NCBI GenBank assembly: GCA_949285835.1
Contig: CASEAR010000049.1
Coordinates: forward strand, 1-37,038
Direction: 5' to 3'
Source of the DNA: an uncultured Verrucomicrobiota bacterium
Lineage (GTDB): Bacteria > Verrucomicrobiota > Kiritimatiellia > RFP12 > UBA3636
DNA: 37,038 bases
Below, piece by piece: positions 25,591 through 33,561 of the stretch. The notes below the pieces were generated by a model that searched no databases, was not told the DNA's origin, and was given only the letters and a program-made list of their open reading frames with translations. Made by a program: the position numbers and the translations under genes. How positions within the stretch are numbered: position 1 is the first letter of the stretch; each line of letters starts with the position of its first letter.

Positions 25591-26250
25591 CTATTTCGCC
25601 CAGCCGACGGATTGCGTCATCACCGCCTTCTTGTTCTGAGGCAGTTTCATCGCCTTCTCCAGCGGACCCGGATCAAACGCCCCCCGGATTACCGTGGACA
25701 TCCCTTCGGACGCACAGAACAGATACACATTCTGGCTCATCAGGCCTACATCCGCACCGATATACTTCCATCTGGCCTCGACATCCGCCACTTTCATCTT
25801 ATCCATGTCGGCAACGTACACGAGATTGACGGATGCATCCGCCGCAAATTCCTGCATACCCGTAATCGCGCGGAAATCCCCCGAAGCAGTACGCTCTATC
25901 GAGTTCTCCGCCGCATTGTAACGGTAAATGCCGTCCGGCAGCACGGCGTACACCTCGACAGCCTGATAATTGCGCGTCGATGCGGCCGTGCGCTTGCCGT
26001 CCGGTCTGTTTATGCCGGCTGCCGTCCACAGGATCGTGGACAGAAGAGCATCGTCCACCTTGCGGGCTCCGTCGTAACTGCGCCCGGATGCACGAAGCTT
26101 CATCGCGTCAAGAACCGGCTTCCCGCCGGAAACACGCGGTTCAGGAAGCGCCCTGCCGTTGTCGGAAACAGGCTCCGCGAATGACGCCTGCGCCGCAAAC
26201 AGCATGGCAGCCGCCACCGCCCAAACAGATTTAACGGTTGTAGTTTTCAT
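25591..26250 (-). CDS. Exported SagB-type nitroreductase-family protein
   Basis: A 219-residue protein with a signal peptide (AVAAAMLFAAQASFA before EPVSDNG). The core matches small SagB/nitroreductase-like proteins: MKLRASGRSYDGARKVDD, LLSTILWTAAGINR, AASTRNYQAVEVYAVLPDGI and a closing LPQNKKAVMTQSVGWAK. Relatives bind FMN and perform NAD(P)H-linked reductions or dehydrogenations. An exported version is unusual because FMN must be supplied outside the cytoplasm. It lies 43 bases upstream of rpoN on the same strand. Its own promoter ends six bases before the ATG, so the message may be nearly leaderless. Confidence 0.75.
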   Translation of the reverse strand: MKTTTVKSVWAVAAAMLFAAQASFAEPVSDNGRALPEPRVSGGKPVLDAMKLRASGRSYDGARKVDDALLSTILWTAAGINRPDGKRTAASTRNYQAVEVYAVLPDGIYRYNAAENSIERTASGDFRAITGMQEFAADASVNLVYVADMDKMKVADVEARWKYIGADVGLMSQNVYLFCASEGMSTVIRGAFDPGPLEKAMKLPQNKKAVMTQSVGWAK

Positions 26251-26256
26251 GCCCGT

Positions 26257-26285
26257 ATTCTACACGCGAATTCCCGTTTTGGGAA
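26257..26285 (-). promoter_or_regulatory. Possible promoter with overlapping palindrome
   Basis: On the minus strand TTCCCA (26280-26285) and TAGAAT (26257-26262) have a 17-base spacer, six bases before the ATG of the SagB-like gene. The -35 box overlaps a perfect inverted repeat TTCCC-GTTTT-GGGAA (26271-26285), a plausible operator. Confidence 0.48.
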
Positions 26286-26737
26286 TACCCCCGAAAAAAA
26301 TAGCCGCAGAAAAAGCTGCAGAATGTAATGCCCCATACCCAAAGAAAGGATTGCAGCCATGAAAAGAAACGCCTAGGAGAGGCGTATTCCCATCGCCGCC
26401 ATGCGGGCAGATTTTTTCCGGAAAACAGTGACGCTTCGCTTTCTGCTGAAATGGAACCCTCAAAACATTCTACACGGGGAGGCAATGTCATGCTAAAGCA
26501 TACCAAATATTCTCATCCGCGCACATGTCTTGAATAATTTGAAGACCCGCGAACAGCCGCAGAGAAATGGATCCGCCGGATTGCGTTGTCCGCGCAGGCA
26601 AATACGAAAGCCTCAGTGATAATGAAGCGTCCAAAATGTAATTCGCCGCATTTCCCCGCCCGTCGGCACGAATTCCCGCAGTATTTCAACCGCCCCGCAT
26701 CCGCGATTCAACCGCCCCCGCCGCAGCGGCTTACTCC
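26286..26737. other. Gene-free stretch with a small hairpin
   Basis: No gene with a ribosome site or recognisable product. At 26369-26385 ACGCCT and AGGCGT form a six-base-pair hairpin. On the minus strand it is followed by TTTCTTTTC, so it could act as a weak terminator for transcripts arriving from the U32 operon about 380 bases upstream. Confidence 0.4.
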
Positions 26738-26757
26738 CGGCGGGAACCGTCCCGCCG
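26738..26757 (-). terminator. Perfect 8-bp hairpin after the U32-family gene
   Basis: CGGCGGGA and TCCCGCCG pair perfectly around a four-base loop, starting four bases after the stop codon of the U32-family gene. A second small hairpin (GCCGC/GCGGC) follows. No T-tract, so this is termination of a non-classical type or a 3'-end stabiliser. Confidence 0.42.
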
Positions 26758-26761
26758 CGCG

Positions 26762-27796
26762 TCACATATCCGTTCCGGGTTCGGGAGGCACGCGCACATA
26801 TACCGATTTCCAAACGGCGCTGCAGCGCCCGCAATGCCTGCAGTTGTCCGCGCAGGAGCCCGCCGTGCCGAACCAATCCTCCGGGAACCGATCATTGTCG
26901 ATGTACCCGTCTTTGCCGAAAAGCGACGAAAAATTCGGCTCCATAAGCGCCGCCAGGTTGCCGCGAAATTTTCCGGATGTATACGCGGCGATAACCGTAC
27001 GCGGCCTGTCGTGCTGCCTCGTGGCGAGCTTCACCACATCCACAAGCCCTTCATAATGCTGGATATCTTCCGGCCTGATCCACGACCCTCTGAGAAAATT
27101 CTCCCTCCGCTCTTCCAAAGAATAGAGGCTCCAGCAGATCGTTGGATCGCCGCGTCCGCCCGGAATCCTGTACTCTGCCTCGTCAGAGTGCGCCACATAG
27201 TTGTCGTGAAACGTCTGCGCCGGACAATTACGCAGGCATCCGCTGTTCGCAAGCATGCAAACCCCAATGCCGGTGCGCCTGCAGTGCTCCGAAAAACTAC
27301 GCATACGCTCAATGTCACGCTGTATATCGCGGCACACGTACACGCTGTTGAACCGTCCGTCCAGATAATCGACGGCGGAAGATGTCCCAATACGCATATT
27401 CACCGATGCGCGCCGCTCCACCTTCGGCACCGCCTCAGCCAGATACTCGGCAATAAACGGCGATGCCGTCGTCACCGTCTCCGGCAGCAGCCCCAGCGAA
27501 TCCAGCCGTTCCAAAATACCTTCTATTGTCCGCTCAAGCTTAAGCGACACCGCATCCGCGCCGTAGCAATTGGCATTCAGCAGCAAATCAAGCTTTATAC
27601 CCATGCCGCGCAGTTTAACCAGTTCGGATTCCAGCCGCTCCTGTGCCGCAAACCCGGAATACAGCCGGCCGGGCCGGCCGGAGGCCTGACCCGGCCAGGG
27701 GAAGTACACCTCCGAAATACCGTCGCGGTAGTCCGCCGCCACCTCAGAAATGCTCTCGCCGCCCGCACCGTCGAAATATCCGACCGCAAATTTCAC
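26762..27796 (-). CDS. Peptidase U32-family (TIM-barrel, Fe-S type) protein
   Basis: A 344-residue protein. GTG at 27796 is chosen as start: it gives (M)KFAVGYFDGAGG, lies five bases after the IclR stop, and has GGGGAGG ten bases upstream; an in-frame start at 27832 would overlap iclR. U32-like features: LLLNANCYGAD, ASVNMRIGTSSAVDYL, GVCMLANSGCLRNCPAQTFH and a C-terminal Cys cluster (CADNCRHCGRC). U32 relatives such as RlhA, TrhP and UbiU/V hold a 4Fe-4S cluster and take part in RNA or quinone hydroxylation; none of those exact subgroups is recognised here. Last gene of an operon with a QueG-like protein and an IclR regulator. Substrate unknown; protease activity is doubtful for the family. 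Confidence 0.68.
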   Translation of the reverse strand: MKFAVGYFDGAGGESISEVAADYRDGISEVYFPWPGQASGRPGRLYSGFAAQERLESELVKLRGMGIKLDLLLNANCYGADAVSLKLERTIEGILERLDSLGLLPETVTTASPFIAEYLAEAVPKVERRASVNMRIGTSSAVDYLDGRFNSVYVCRDIQRDIERMRSFSEHCRRTGIGVCMLANSGCLRNCPAQTFHDNYVAHSDEAEYRIPGGRGDPTICWSLYSLEERRENFLRGSWIRPEDIQHYEGLVDVVKLATRQHDRPRTVIAAYTSGKFRGNLAALMEPNFSSLFGKDGYIDNDRFPEDWFGTAGSCADNCRHCGRCSAVWKSVYVRVPPEPGTDM

Positions 27797-27801
27797 CCTG
27801 T

Positions 27802-28521
27802 TCAAACCTCCCCGCGTATCCGCAGCGCACACGCGGCAAGCGAACGGTTCACCGCGGCCCGCCGCGCACTATCCGGCGCCGGACCGCGCAGCCCCAGCAC
27901 AAAATTTCCAGCACAGGGCGCCGCCGCAAAGTAATCTCCGCGCTCGCCTACCCTGCTGGCAATCCCTACGCGCCGGCACTCCTCCAGTTTGGCATTGAAC
28001 GCTTCCCTGCTGCCCCAAATCGTCATCCCGATGTCGCTGAAGCTGTACTTGCGCTCAATCGGCCCCGTGTCCCCTTCGCACATCGCAAGAACACACAGCC
28101 CCGATACTGATGCGTACGGCGAAAACAAAAGCATTGCCGGACGCTGTATCTGCCCCGGACGATCCGGCGACACCCTCAGACGGCACACGATCTCGTCCCC
28201 CGAAAGTTCGCTGAACGTAATGACCGCTTCCGGAAACTCTTCCGCCAGCGCCGTAATCTCCCTCCCCGCACGGTCGAACACCCCGGCGCGCACCTCGCGC
28301 TCCACAATCTCCCTGAGCGCAGTGCCCACGTACAGCCGCCTGCCCGCATCCTGCAGGAGAAAATTCCGAGACCGCATAGTCCGCACCAGATTGTACGCCG
28401 TCGTCCGCTTTATCCCGAGCGCATCCGCCGCGTCGCCAAGCCTCGCTCCATGATTGCGCGACACATACTCAAGTATGTCAAGCGCGCGTATCACGGAATT
28501 TACCATGTCCGAATTCGCCAT
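27802..28521 (-). CDS. IclR-family transcriptional regulator
   Basis: A 239-residue regulator. The N-terminal winged helix reads VNSVIRALDILEYVSRNHGA, ADALGIKRTTAYNLVRTM (recognition helix) and RNFLLQDAGRRLYVGTAL. An effector-binding domain follows, ending ISR-like GNFVLGLRGPAPD. ATG 28521 is taken as start, with GAGGGGG upstream; TTG 28533 is too close to that site. It lies between the QueG-like and U32-family genes, so it probably controls this operon in response to the metabolite they handle. The effector cannot be predicted. Confidence 0.82.
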   Translation of the reverse strand: MANSDMVNSVIRALDILEYVSRNHGARLGDAADALGIKRTTAYNLVRTMRSRNFLLQDAGRRLYVGTALREIVEREVRAGVFDRAGREITALAEEFPEAVITFSELSGDEIVCRLRVSPDRPGQIQRPAMLLFSPYASVSGLCVLAMCEGDTGPIERKYSFSDIGMTIWGSREAFNAKLEECRRVGIASRVGERGDYFAAAPCAGNFVLGLRGPAPDSARRAAVNRSLAACALRIRGEV

Positions 28522-28539
28522 AACCCGCCGCAAGCCCCC

Positions 28540-29604
28540 TCAGTCCGTATCGCTTTCCTTGCCCGCCTCAGGACGAAACCGCGTCCCTTCCGAATACTCG
28601 GGCGGCACACTCCAGTCCACAGACCACTGCGGCCGCCTGCGGAACTTCTCCTTGAACGTGTTCTGGAGCACACCCCTCGCCTCCAGGCTCATCATGCACG
28701 CACGGGTACACCCGCGCGAACCGCATACCGCCTGCCCTGTGTTGTACAAATTCCTCGGCTTCCTGTAAAACGGACTCCAGCTTCCGGGTTTGGTGGGGAA
28801 GCGCCAGTCCATGTACGTGTCCTCCCGCCCGTCGTCCGCCCGCTCCGCTCCGCGGAACGTCAGATCGCACTTGTCCATGTCGAGATCCGCCCACTCCACC
28901 TCATGCCCGGCAAGCGTCACCTTAACGGTCTTGTCTGTGGGGAAACATTTTCCGGGACAGGCCTTTACGCATGCCATACACCTGTTGCAGAGCTGCGGGC
29001 CGTCGTAAATCGGATCAGGTTCAAGCTCCACGTCGGTAAGCACAATGCCCACACGGCACCGAGGACCGAACTGCGGCGACAGAAACATCTTCGAGAACCC
29101 GATTTCCCCGAGCCCGCACAAAAACGCTGCGATCCTCAAATGTATCATAATGTCCGGCTGAGCCCTGCCGGGCGCAACAGGGCGGCTGTAATCCTTGCGC
29201 GCATACCCATTGTTGTCAATCCCGCGCCAGTCGCTCTGATGGCCCATCGGAATGGCCTCGTACCCCTGATCTTCAATAAATTTGCTCAGGTTTATCACCG
29301 TCATCGGCATGTACAGATACGTTATGCCACCGTACCCCATGGCGGAGTAATTGCTGAAATACGTCCCTTCCTCCACACCGCGCAAACTCCCGCGCTCCAC
29401 ACGGAACACCATACCTATGATCGACTTGCATTCCGGCATGATCTGCTTCGGGTCCATCTGGAGCGGCGCCGTGTCCCAACGCGCTATGTTTCCGATTCCC
29501 ACCGCATCCGCGCCAAGCTCTATCGCACGACGCTTCACAAGCTGTGCCGCCGCCTTCGGATCGGACAAATCGTATTCATTGAATCTACGCGTCATTATTG
29601 CCAT
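28540..29604 (-). CDS. QueG-like 4Fe-4S reductase-family protein
   Basis: A 354-residue protein related to epoxyqueuosine reductase (QueG) and reductive-dehalogenase-type enzymes. KRRAIELGADAVGIGNIARW and YGGITYLYMPM lie in the N-terminal part. RIAAFLCGLGEIGFSKMFLS and GPRCRVGIVLTD follow, then the ferredoxin motif CNRCMACVKACPGKCF (about residue 230). A second Cys group (VCGSRGCTRAC) lies near residue 305. QueG binds cobalamin and two 4Fe-4S clusters; here the second cluster motif is rearranged. ATG 29604 is chosen because AGGAG lies eight bases upstream. First gene of the operon with iclR and the U32-family gene. A housekeeping QueG role is possible, but the regulator suggests an inducible, specialised function. 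Confidence 0.72.
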   Translation of the reverse strand: MAIMTRRFNEYDLSDPKAAAQLVKRRAIELGADAVGIGNIARWDTAPLQMDPKQIMPECKSIIGMVFRVERGSLRGVEEGTYFSNYSAMGYGGITYLYMPMTVINLSKFIEDQGYEAIPMGHQSDWRGIDNNGYARKDYSRPVAPGRAQPDIMIHLRIAAFLCGLGEIGFSKMFLSPQFGPRCRVGIVLTDVELEPDPIYDGPQLCNRCMACVKACPGKCFPTDKTVKVTLAGHEVEWADLDMDKCDLTFRGAERADDGREDTYMDWRFPTKPGSWSPFYRKPRNLYNTGQAVCGSRGCTRACMMSLEARGVLQNTFKEKFRRRPQWSVDWSVPPEYSEGTRFRPEAGKESDTD

Positions 29605-29684
29605 TCGTGAAACTCCTTTCATAGACTCTCAATTTGCCATTACATGAAGTTATCATCATTGATGAACAATTCATACATCATTGC

Positions 29685-29700
29685 TGTGAATTTTCTCACA
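29685..29700. promoter_or_regulatory. Perfect CRP/FNR-type palindrome
   Basis: TGTGA-ATTTTC-TCACA is an exact match to the CRP half-site pattern TGTGA-N6-TCACA. It lies 81 bases upstream of the QueG-like ATG. The AT-rich stretch in between (29605-29684) also contains an imperfect palindrome around ATGAA-CAA-TTCAT (29662-29674), a candidate IclR site. A CRP/FNR-family activator for the operon is inferred. Confidence 0.5.
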
Positions 29701-29853
29701 CCTGCCACCCGCGTTCAAGCACAAAATTGCATCTCCCAGCATCATTGCAAAACAAACTTACTGACAAAAACGCCTGCCCGCCCGCTTCGCCGCACGTACT
29801 TGCATTGCGGAGAACAGCACGGATCCCGATTCCCGTCCTTCCTTCCCCCGCGG

Positions 29854-30206
29854 ACATACGTGTGCGCACGCATCGCAAGCAATGCCAATGCATCGCACAT
29901 CACGGCACCATCCGAGAATATGCGCGTACGCACGCCGCATAACCGCCACAGTCCGGAGCAACGGCTGAACGTCTGGAAATGCTAGATATGCGCGTACGCA
30001 CGCCGCGCAAGCTCATGGAGTCCAGCTGCAGGCGCGGCACCATCCGAGAATATGCGCGTACGCACGCCGCGCAAGCGCCTCCACACACGCCCGCCTCTAT
30101 TGAGGATGGAAATAGCATATGCGCGTACGCACGCCGCGCAAGCGCCTCCTCTGCGTATCTGGCCGGAAGCTTCACCGTCACCGCGCATACGCTCGCCGCA
30201 CATTGC
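29854..30206. repeat. Regular cluster of short direct repeats (period about 66 bp)
   Basis: Six copies of an element with core GCGCGTACGCACGCC start near 29854 (diverged), 29918, 29986, 30050, 30117 and 30183 (diverged). Copies three, four and five are identical over 27 bases. The gaps alternate: copies two and four are preceded by CGGCACCATCCGAGA, copies three and five by a TGGAAAT-type motif, giving a dimeric unit of about 131-132 bases. The core holds the palindrome GCGTACGC and arms GCGCG/CGCGC that could form hairpins. No gene of its own is supported. It lies between divergent operons. It is not a CRISPR array: spacers share sequence and no cas genes are seen. Confidence 0.8.
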
Positions 30207-30231
30207 AGAACCGCTCCCCATGTGCTAGAAT
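30203..30231 (+). promoter_or_regulatory. Promoter for the nitroreductase gene
   Basis: TTGCAG (30203-30208) and an extended -10, TGC-TAGAAT (box at 30226-30231), have a 17-base spacer. Its upstream edge overlaps the last diverged copy of the repeat cluster. Expected transcript start is near 30238. Confidence 0.58.
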
Positions 30232-30255
30232 TCCGCTATACAACGGAGGTAGCAC

Positions 30256-30780
30256 ATGAACGATTTCATCAAACAGCTAAAGTCAAGAAGAAGCTGCCGC
30301 TCCTACAGGCCCGACAGCGTCCCGCACGAACTCATTGAACAGATCGCCGAGGCCGGCACTTACGCCGCCACGGGCATGGGAATGCAATCCCCCATAATAA
30401 TTGCAGTCTCAAACAAAGAACTGCGCGACAAACTCATGCTTATGAACGCATCTGTTCTCGGAAACGCCGGCGCTGATCCGTTTTACGGCGCACCGGTGAT
30501 ATTCGTTGTGCTGGCCGATCGCTCCAGACCCACCGCCATTTACGACGGTTCGCTCGTGCTCGGCAACATGATGAACGCCGCCGCATCCCTAGGTCTCGGC
30601 TCATGCTGGATACACAGGGCGAAAGAGGTGTTTGAAAGCGCCGAAGGACGGAGTATATTGAAAGAGCTTGGCGTGACCGGTGACTACGAAGGCATAGGCC
30701 ATCTGGCGGTAGGATACCCCGCCGAGGCCCCGGCCCCGGCCAAACCGCGAAAACCCGACTACGTCCGGTACGCAGATTGA
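30256..30780 (+). CDS. Nitroreductase-family oxidoreductase
   Basis: A 174-residue FMN-dependent oxidoreductase. The FMN-binding start FIKQLKSRRSCRSYRPDSVP, the AGTYAATGMGMQSPIIIAVS block, the NAAASLGLGSCWIHRAKEVF helix and the closing GHLAVGYPAEAPAPAKPRKP are all standard. Length is typical of compact nitroreductases. No signal peptide, so cytoplasmic. GGAGG lies six bases before the ATG. Natural substrates of such enzymes are usually quinones, flavins or nitro compounds; none can be assigned here. Single-gene unit with its own promoter. Confidence 0.9.
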   Translation: MNDFIKQLKSRRSCRSYRPDSVPHELIEQIAEAGTYAATGMGMQSPIIIAVSNKELRDKLMLMNASVLGNAGADPFYGAPVIFVVLADRSRPTAIYDGSLVLGNMMNAAASLGLGSCWIHRAKEVFESAEGRSILKELGVTGDYEGIGHLAVGYPAEAPAPAKPRKPDYVRYAD

Positions 30781-31141
30781 GCGCAGACGTACGGTCCCAA
30801 CCGCCACCCCAGCACGCGAGATCCTTATTCACCGCACAGCTGCAGACAGAATTTGCCGCCGTCCGCGGCACGAACGCAAAGACGCGCCGCAGGGAAGCCT
30901 CTTTGAGGAACCGTTTCTCTCCGCCCGCGCCTTCTCTTGCTTCACTCCGACTCAGGTTCGCAGCTTTATTAATGCATCAGTGCGTCAATACTCAAACCGT
31001 CTGACTCCGAACATTTCCACGTGCGCGCACAAGTTTCATCCTAACGTAATCGGTGTAAGATCGCAGCCGATTAACGGAGGTCTTCACTCGCACGCGCAGG
31101 TTTCGTATCTGTCCGTGTGTCTTATGCGGTACCGGACGCCT
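30781..31141. other. Intergenic stretch with decayed copies of the GH31 3' end
   Basis: The region separates two convergent genes and has no supported gene. On the minus strand two segments (near 31019-31043 and 31085-31110) resemble the last bases of the GH31 gene, GACGAAATTTACGTGCGCAT. The pattern ACGAAA, two pyrimidines, T, then a GCGYGC-rich block repeats at spacings of about 60-66 bases. No classical terminator was found. Confidence 0.35.
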
Positions 31142-33415
31142 TTACATGCGCACGTAAATTTCGTCTCCCAAGTATTCGACGCACTCCGTCCGTTCTGAAC
31201 CGGCAAGCCTCACGTTGAAGACCCTGCGCGCATGCATCCCCGGAAACGCCCCGTTGCGTGAACGTATGCAAAGCGTACGGGACGCGTCGTTCCATTCGAA
31301 GCGAATCTCGGAGTATTCGCCCCTTTCGTACCCGAGCCCGTCAAAAGCATCCTCGTAAAACGCCGTCATTCCGTTTTCGCCGGGATACACGGTAACGTCC
31401 AGACTATCCCACGGCTTTTCCGAAGAGTATGCCGCGTCCGGGCCGAACACAATTACCGAACCGGCTTTCACATACACCGGAATCTCGCCGATAGGCGCTT
31501 CCCGCGAAACCGTTCTGCCGCCGTCCACGGCACATTCCGTAAAGAAGTCGTACCACGTACCCGATGGGAGCGCGACTTTGCGTACACCCGCCGGCGAGAA
31601 GCCGACTCTGCCGTCCTTCACATACATCGGCTCCAGCACGGGCGCGACAAGCAGCGATTCTCCGAACATAAACTCGTCGTCCGGGACAGGCGAACAGCCC
31701 TCAACCGGAGCCATAAGCGCGCCCCCGCGCCGCATGATCCCGCCCGCCGCGGAGTATATGTATGGAAGAAGTCTGTACCTCAGGCGAATACTCGACTCGA
31801 TTGCGTCGTAGGCCCAGTCCCCCTTTTCTCCGAACTGCCAGATTTCGTGCGGCGACGCGGTTCCGTGCGAACGCATCATGGGGCAGAAAGCCCCGAACTG
31901 TATCCAGCGCACGTACAGCTCCGCATAACCGGGTTCCGACGAACCGCCCGGATACTCCCTGTCCGAGAAAAATCCGCCGATGTCCGTATTCCAGAAAGGA
32001 AGTCCGGACATTGAAAAATTGATCCCGGCGGGAATTTGCCTTTTGAGCGTTGCCCACGTGGATTCGATATCGCCGGACCAGCAGAACGCACCCGTCCTCT
32101 GCATCCCCGCATACGCAGACCTTGTCAAAATGCACGGCCTCCTGCCGCATTCCCCGCGAAGACGCTCCGCCACGCCTTCCACGTGCTCGAGGGGGTATGC
32201 GTTGCGCTCGGTCCGGAACGTGCCGCAAAACGTGGGCATATCGGACGCATCCGGCCCCGGGAACACTTCCTGAGTTCTCGGGAACACCTGCTCCGGCTCG
32301 CTCGCATCCATCCACAGTCCGTCCACCCCGGAAGGCAGTATCTCTCTGTTCAAAAGCTCCCAGTAAAACGCTCTGGCATCCGGATTCCAGGCATCGTACG
32401 TGATAAGATGCCCATCTCCGAAACCAACGTCGAACGGCAGCAGGAATCCCTTCTCGCCCATCTCGCGCGCCGCGGCCGTTTTGTCGCCGAAACACGGCCA
32501 CACTGAAATGAGCACCCTCACATTCATTTCGTGCAGTTCGCGCACCGTCTCCGCCATGCCTTTAAACGCCGGGTTCAAAAACTCCATGGAGTTCCACAGC
32601 TCAAATTCGGTTCCCCAGTACTTCCAATCCTGAACAACGCAGTCCAGCGGTACGCCTAGATCCCTGTACCTTCCGGCCACCGATAACAGTTCGTAGCGGC
32701 TCGTATACCGCTCCCTGCTCTGAATATAGCCGAACATCCACAGCGGAGGCAGCCCGACACCGCCCGTAAGCTTCTGCATTCCCGCAGCCGCACGCACCGC
32801 ACCGCTCCCGGGAATAAAAAAGTAGTCCGCGCATTTACCGGATTCGGACTCAAACGCCGTCCCGTACTCAGAGTCCTCAAATACCGTTGGGGACGGATTG
32901 TTCCAGAAAATTCCAAACCCGTCGGACGACACCGCGAACGGCACCGCGATCTCCTTGTTCACCTGCGACAGCAGCACCCTTTCGCCGCGCTGGTTCAGCA
33001 CGCCGCCCTGGTGCTGCCCAAGCCCCCAAAGCGAAGCACCGGACACCGTCTCGAATTCCTGACGCACGCGGACAATCGTCCCGCCGGGCCGGCGCTCGCG
33101 CACAAACGAAACCCCGCCGCGCTTCTCCGCCAAAAGCACACGTCCGGATCCGTCGCGGAACGATACCTCTCCGCATCCGCCAACGCAAACCGCGATCCCG
33201 CTCCCATCTGAAAGCGACGTCCCCGAGCCGCTTTCAGATACCTTAACGGCATCCGTCCCCACAGGCGCTGCTTTCACGCTGCGCCCGTACAACGCCGACG
33301 CTTCACCGGCACGAGTCTTCACCACACGCACAATCCCGTCCGGATAAAACATTATCCGCACATCGATTCCGCGCTCCAAAAACGAAAACAGCACCTCTTC
33401 CCCTGTCTTTTTCAC
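31142..33415 (-). CDS. Glycoside hydrolase family 31 (alpha-glucosidase/alpha-xylosidase type)
   Basis: A 757-residue enzyme hydrolysing alpha-linked sugars. The N-terminal beta-sandwich includes SLWGLGQHQGGVLNQRG and NKEIAVPFAVSSDGFGIFWN. The barrel begins at LPPLWMFGYIQSRERYTSRY. The nucleophile is Asp370 in DGLWMDASEPE and the acid/base Asp449 in WSGDIESTW, both in family context. No signal peptide is present, so it is probably cytoplasmic and acts on imported oligosaccharides. GTG 33415 is chosen (GGGGGG five to six bases upstream); the in-frame ATG at 33484 has no ribosome site. A possible promoter is TTGACG (33529-33534) and TACGCT (33506-33511), 17 bases apart. Specificity between glucose and xylose cannot be settled by eye. 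Confidence 0.92.
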   Translation of the reverse strand: MKKTGEEVLFSFLERGIDVRIMFYPDGIVRVVKTRAGEASALYGRSVKAAPVGTDAVKVSESGSGTSLSDGSGIAVCVGGCGEVSFRDGSGRVLLAEKRGGVSFVRERRPGGTIVRVRQEFETVSGASLWGLGQHQGGVLNQRGERVLLSQVNKEIAVPFAVSSDGFGIFWNNPSPTVFEDSEYGTAFESESGKCADYFFIPGSGAVRAAAGMQKLTGGVGLPPLWMFGYIQSRERYTSRYELLSVAGRYRDLGVPLDCVVQDWKYWGTEFELWNSMEFLNPAFKGMAETVRELHEMNVRVLISVWPCFGDKTAAAREMGEKGFLLPFDVGFGDGHLITYDAWNPDARAFYWELLNREILPSGVDGLWMDASEPEQVFPRTQEVFPGPDASDMPTFCGTFRTERNAYPLEHVEGVAERLRGECGRRPCILTRSAYAGMQRTGAFCWSGDIESTWATLKRQIPAGINFSMSGLPFWNTDIGGFFSDREYPGGSSEPGYAELYVRWIQFGAFCPMMRSHGTASPHEIWQFGEKGDWAYDAIESSIRLRYRLLPYIYSAAGGIMRRGGALMAPVEGCSPVPDDEFMFGESLLVAPVLEPMYVKDGRVGFSPAGVRKVALPSGTWYDFFTECAVDGGRTVSREAPIGEIPVYVKAGSVIVFGPDAAYSSEKPWDSLDVTVYPGENGMTAFYEDAFDGLGYERGEYSEIRFEWNDASRTLCIRSRNGAFPGMHARRVFNVRLAGSERTECVEYLGDEIYVRM

Positions 33416-33561
33416 AGAAATCCCCCCCCGCCGGCAAATAGCCTGTGCAGCCGCCGGCACGCAGCCACAGTGTTCCCAAAGCATCTTATTATTCGATGAC
33501 GTAAAGCGTAGATAAAATTTCGTCCGCCGTCAAGGTGGCGGCCGCCTATGCTGTGCCTGTG

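Noticed and set aside
29854..30206. CRISPR array
   Set aside because: Repeats of about 27 bases with 37-41 base gaps look CRISPR-like, but gaps of alternate units share sequence, terminal copies are strongly diverged, and no cas gene is in the window.
29900..30221. Minus-strand ORFs with repeated RRAYAHM / CVRAYSRM peptides
   Set aside because: They are translations of the direct-repeat cluster in two frames and have no ribosome sites.
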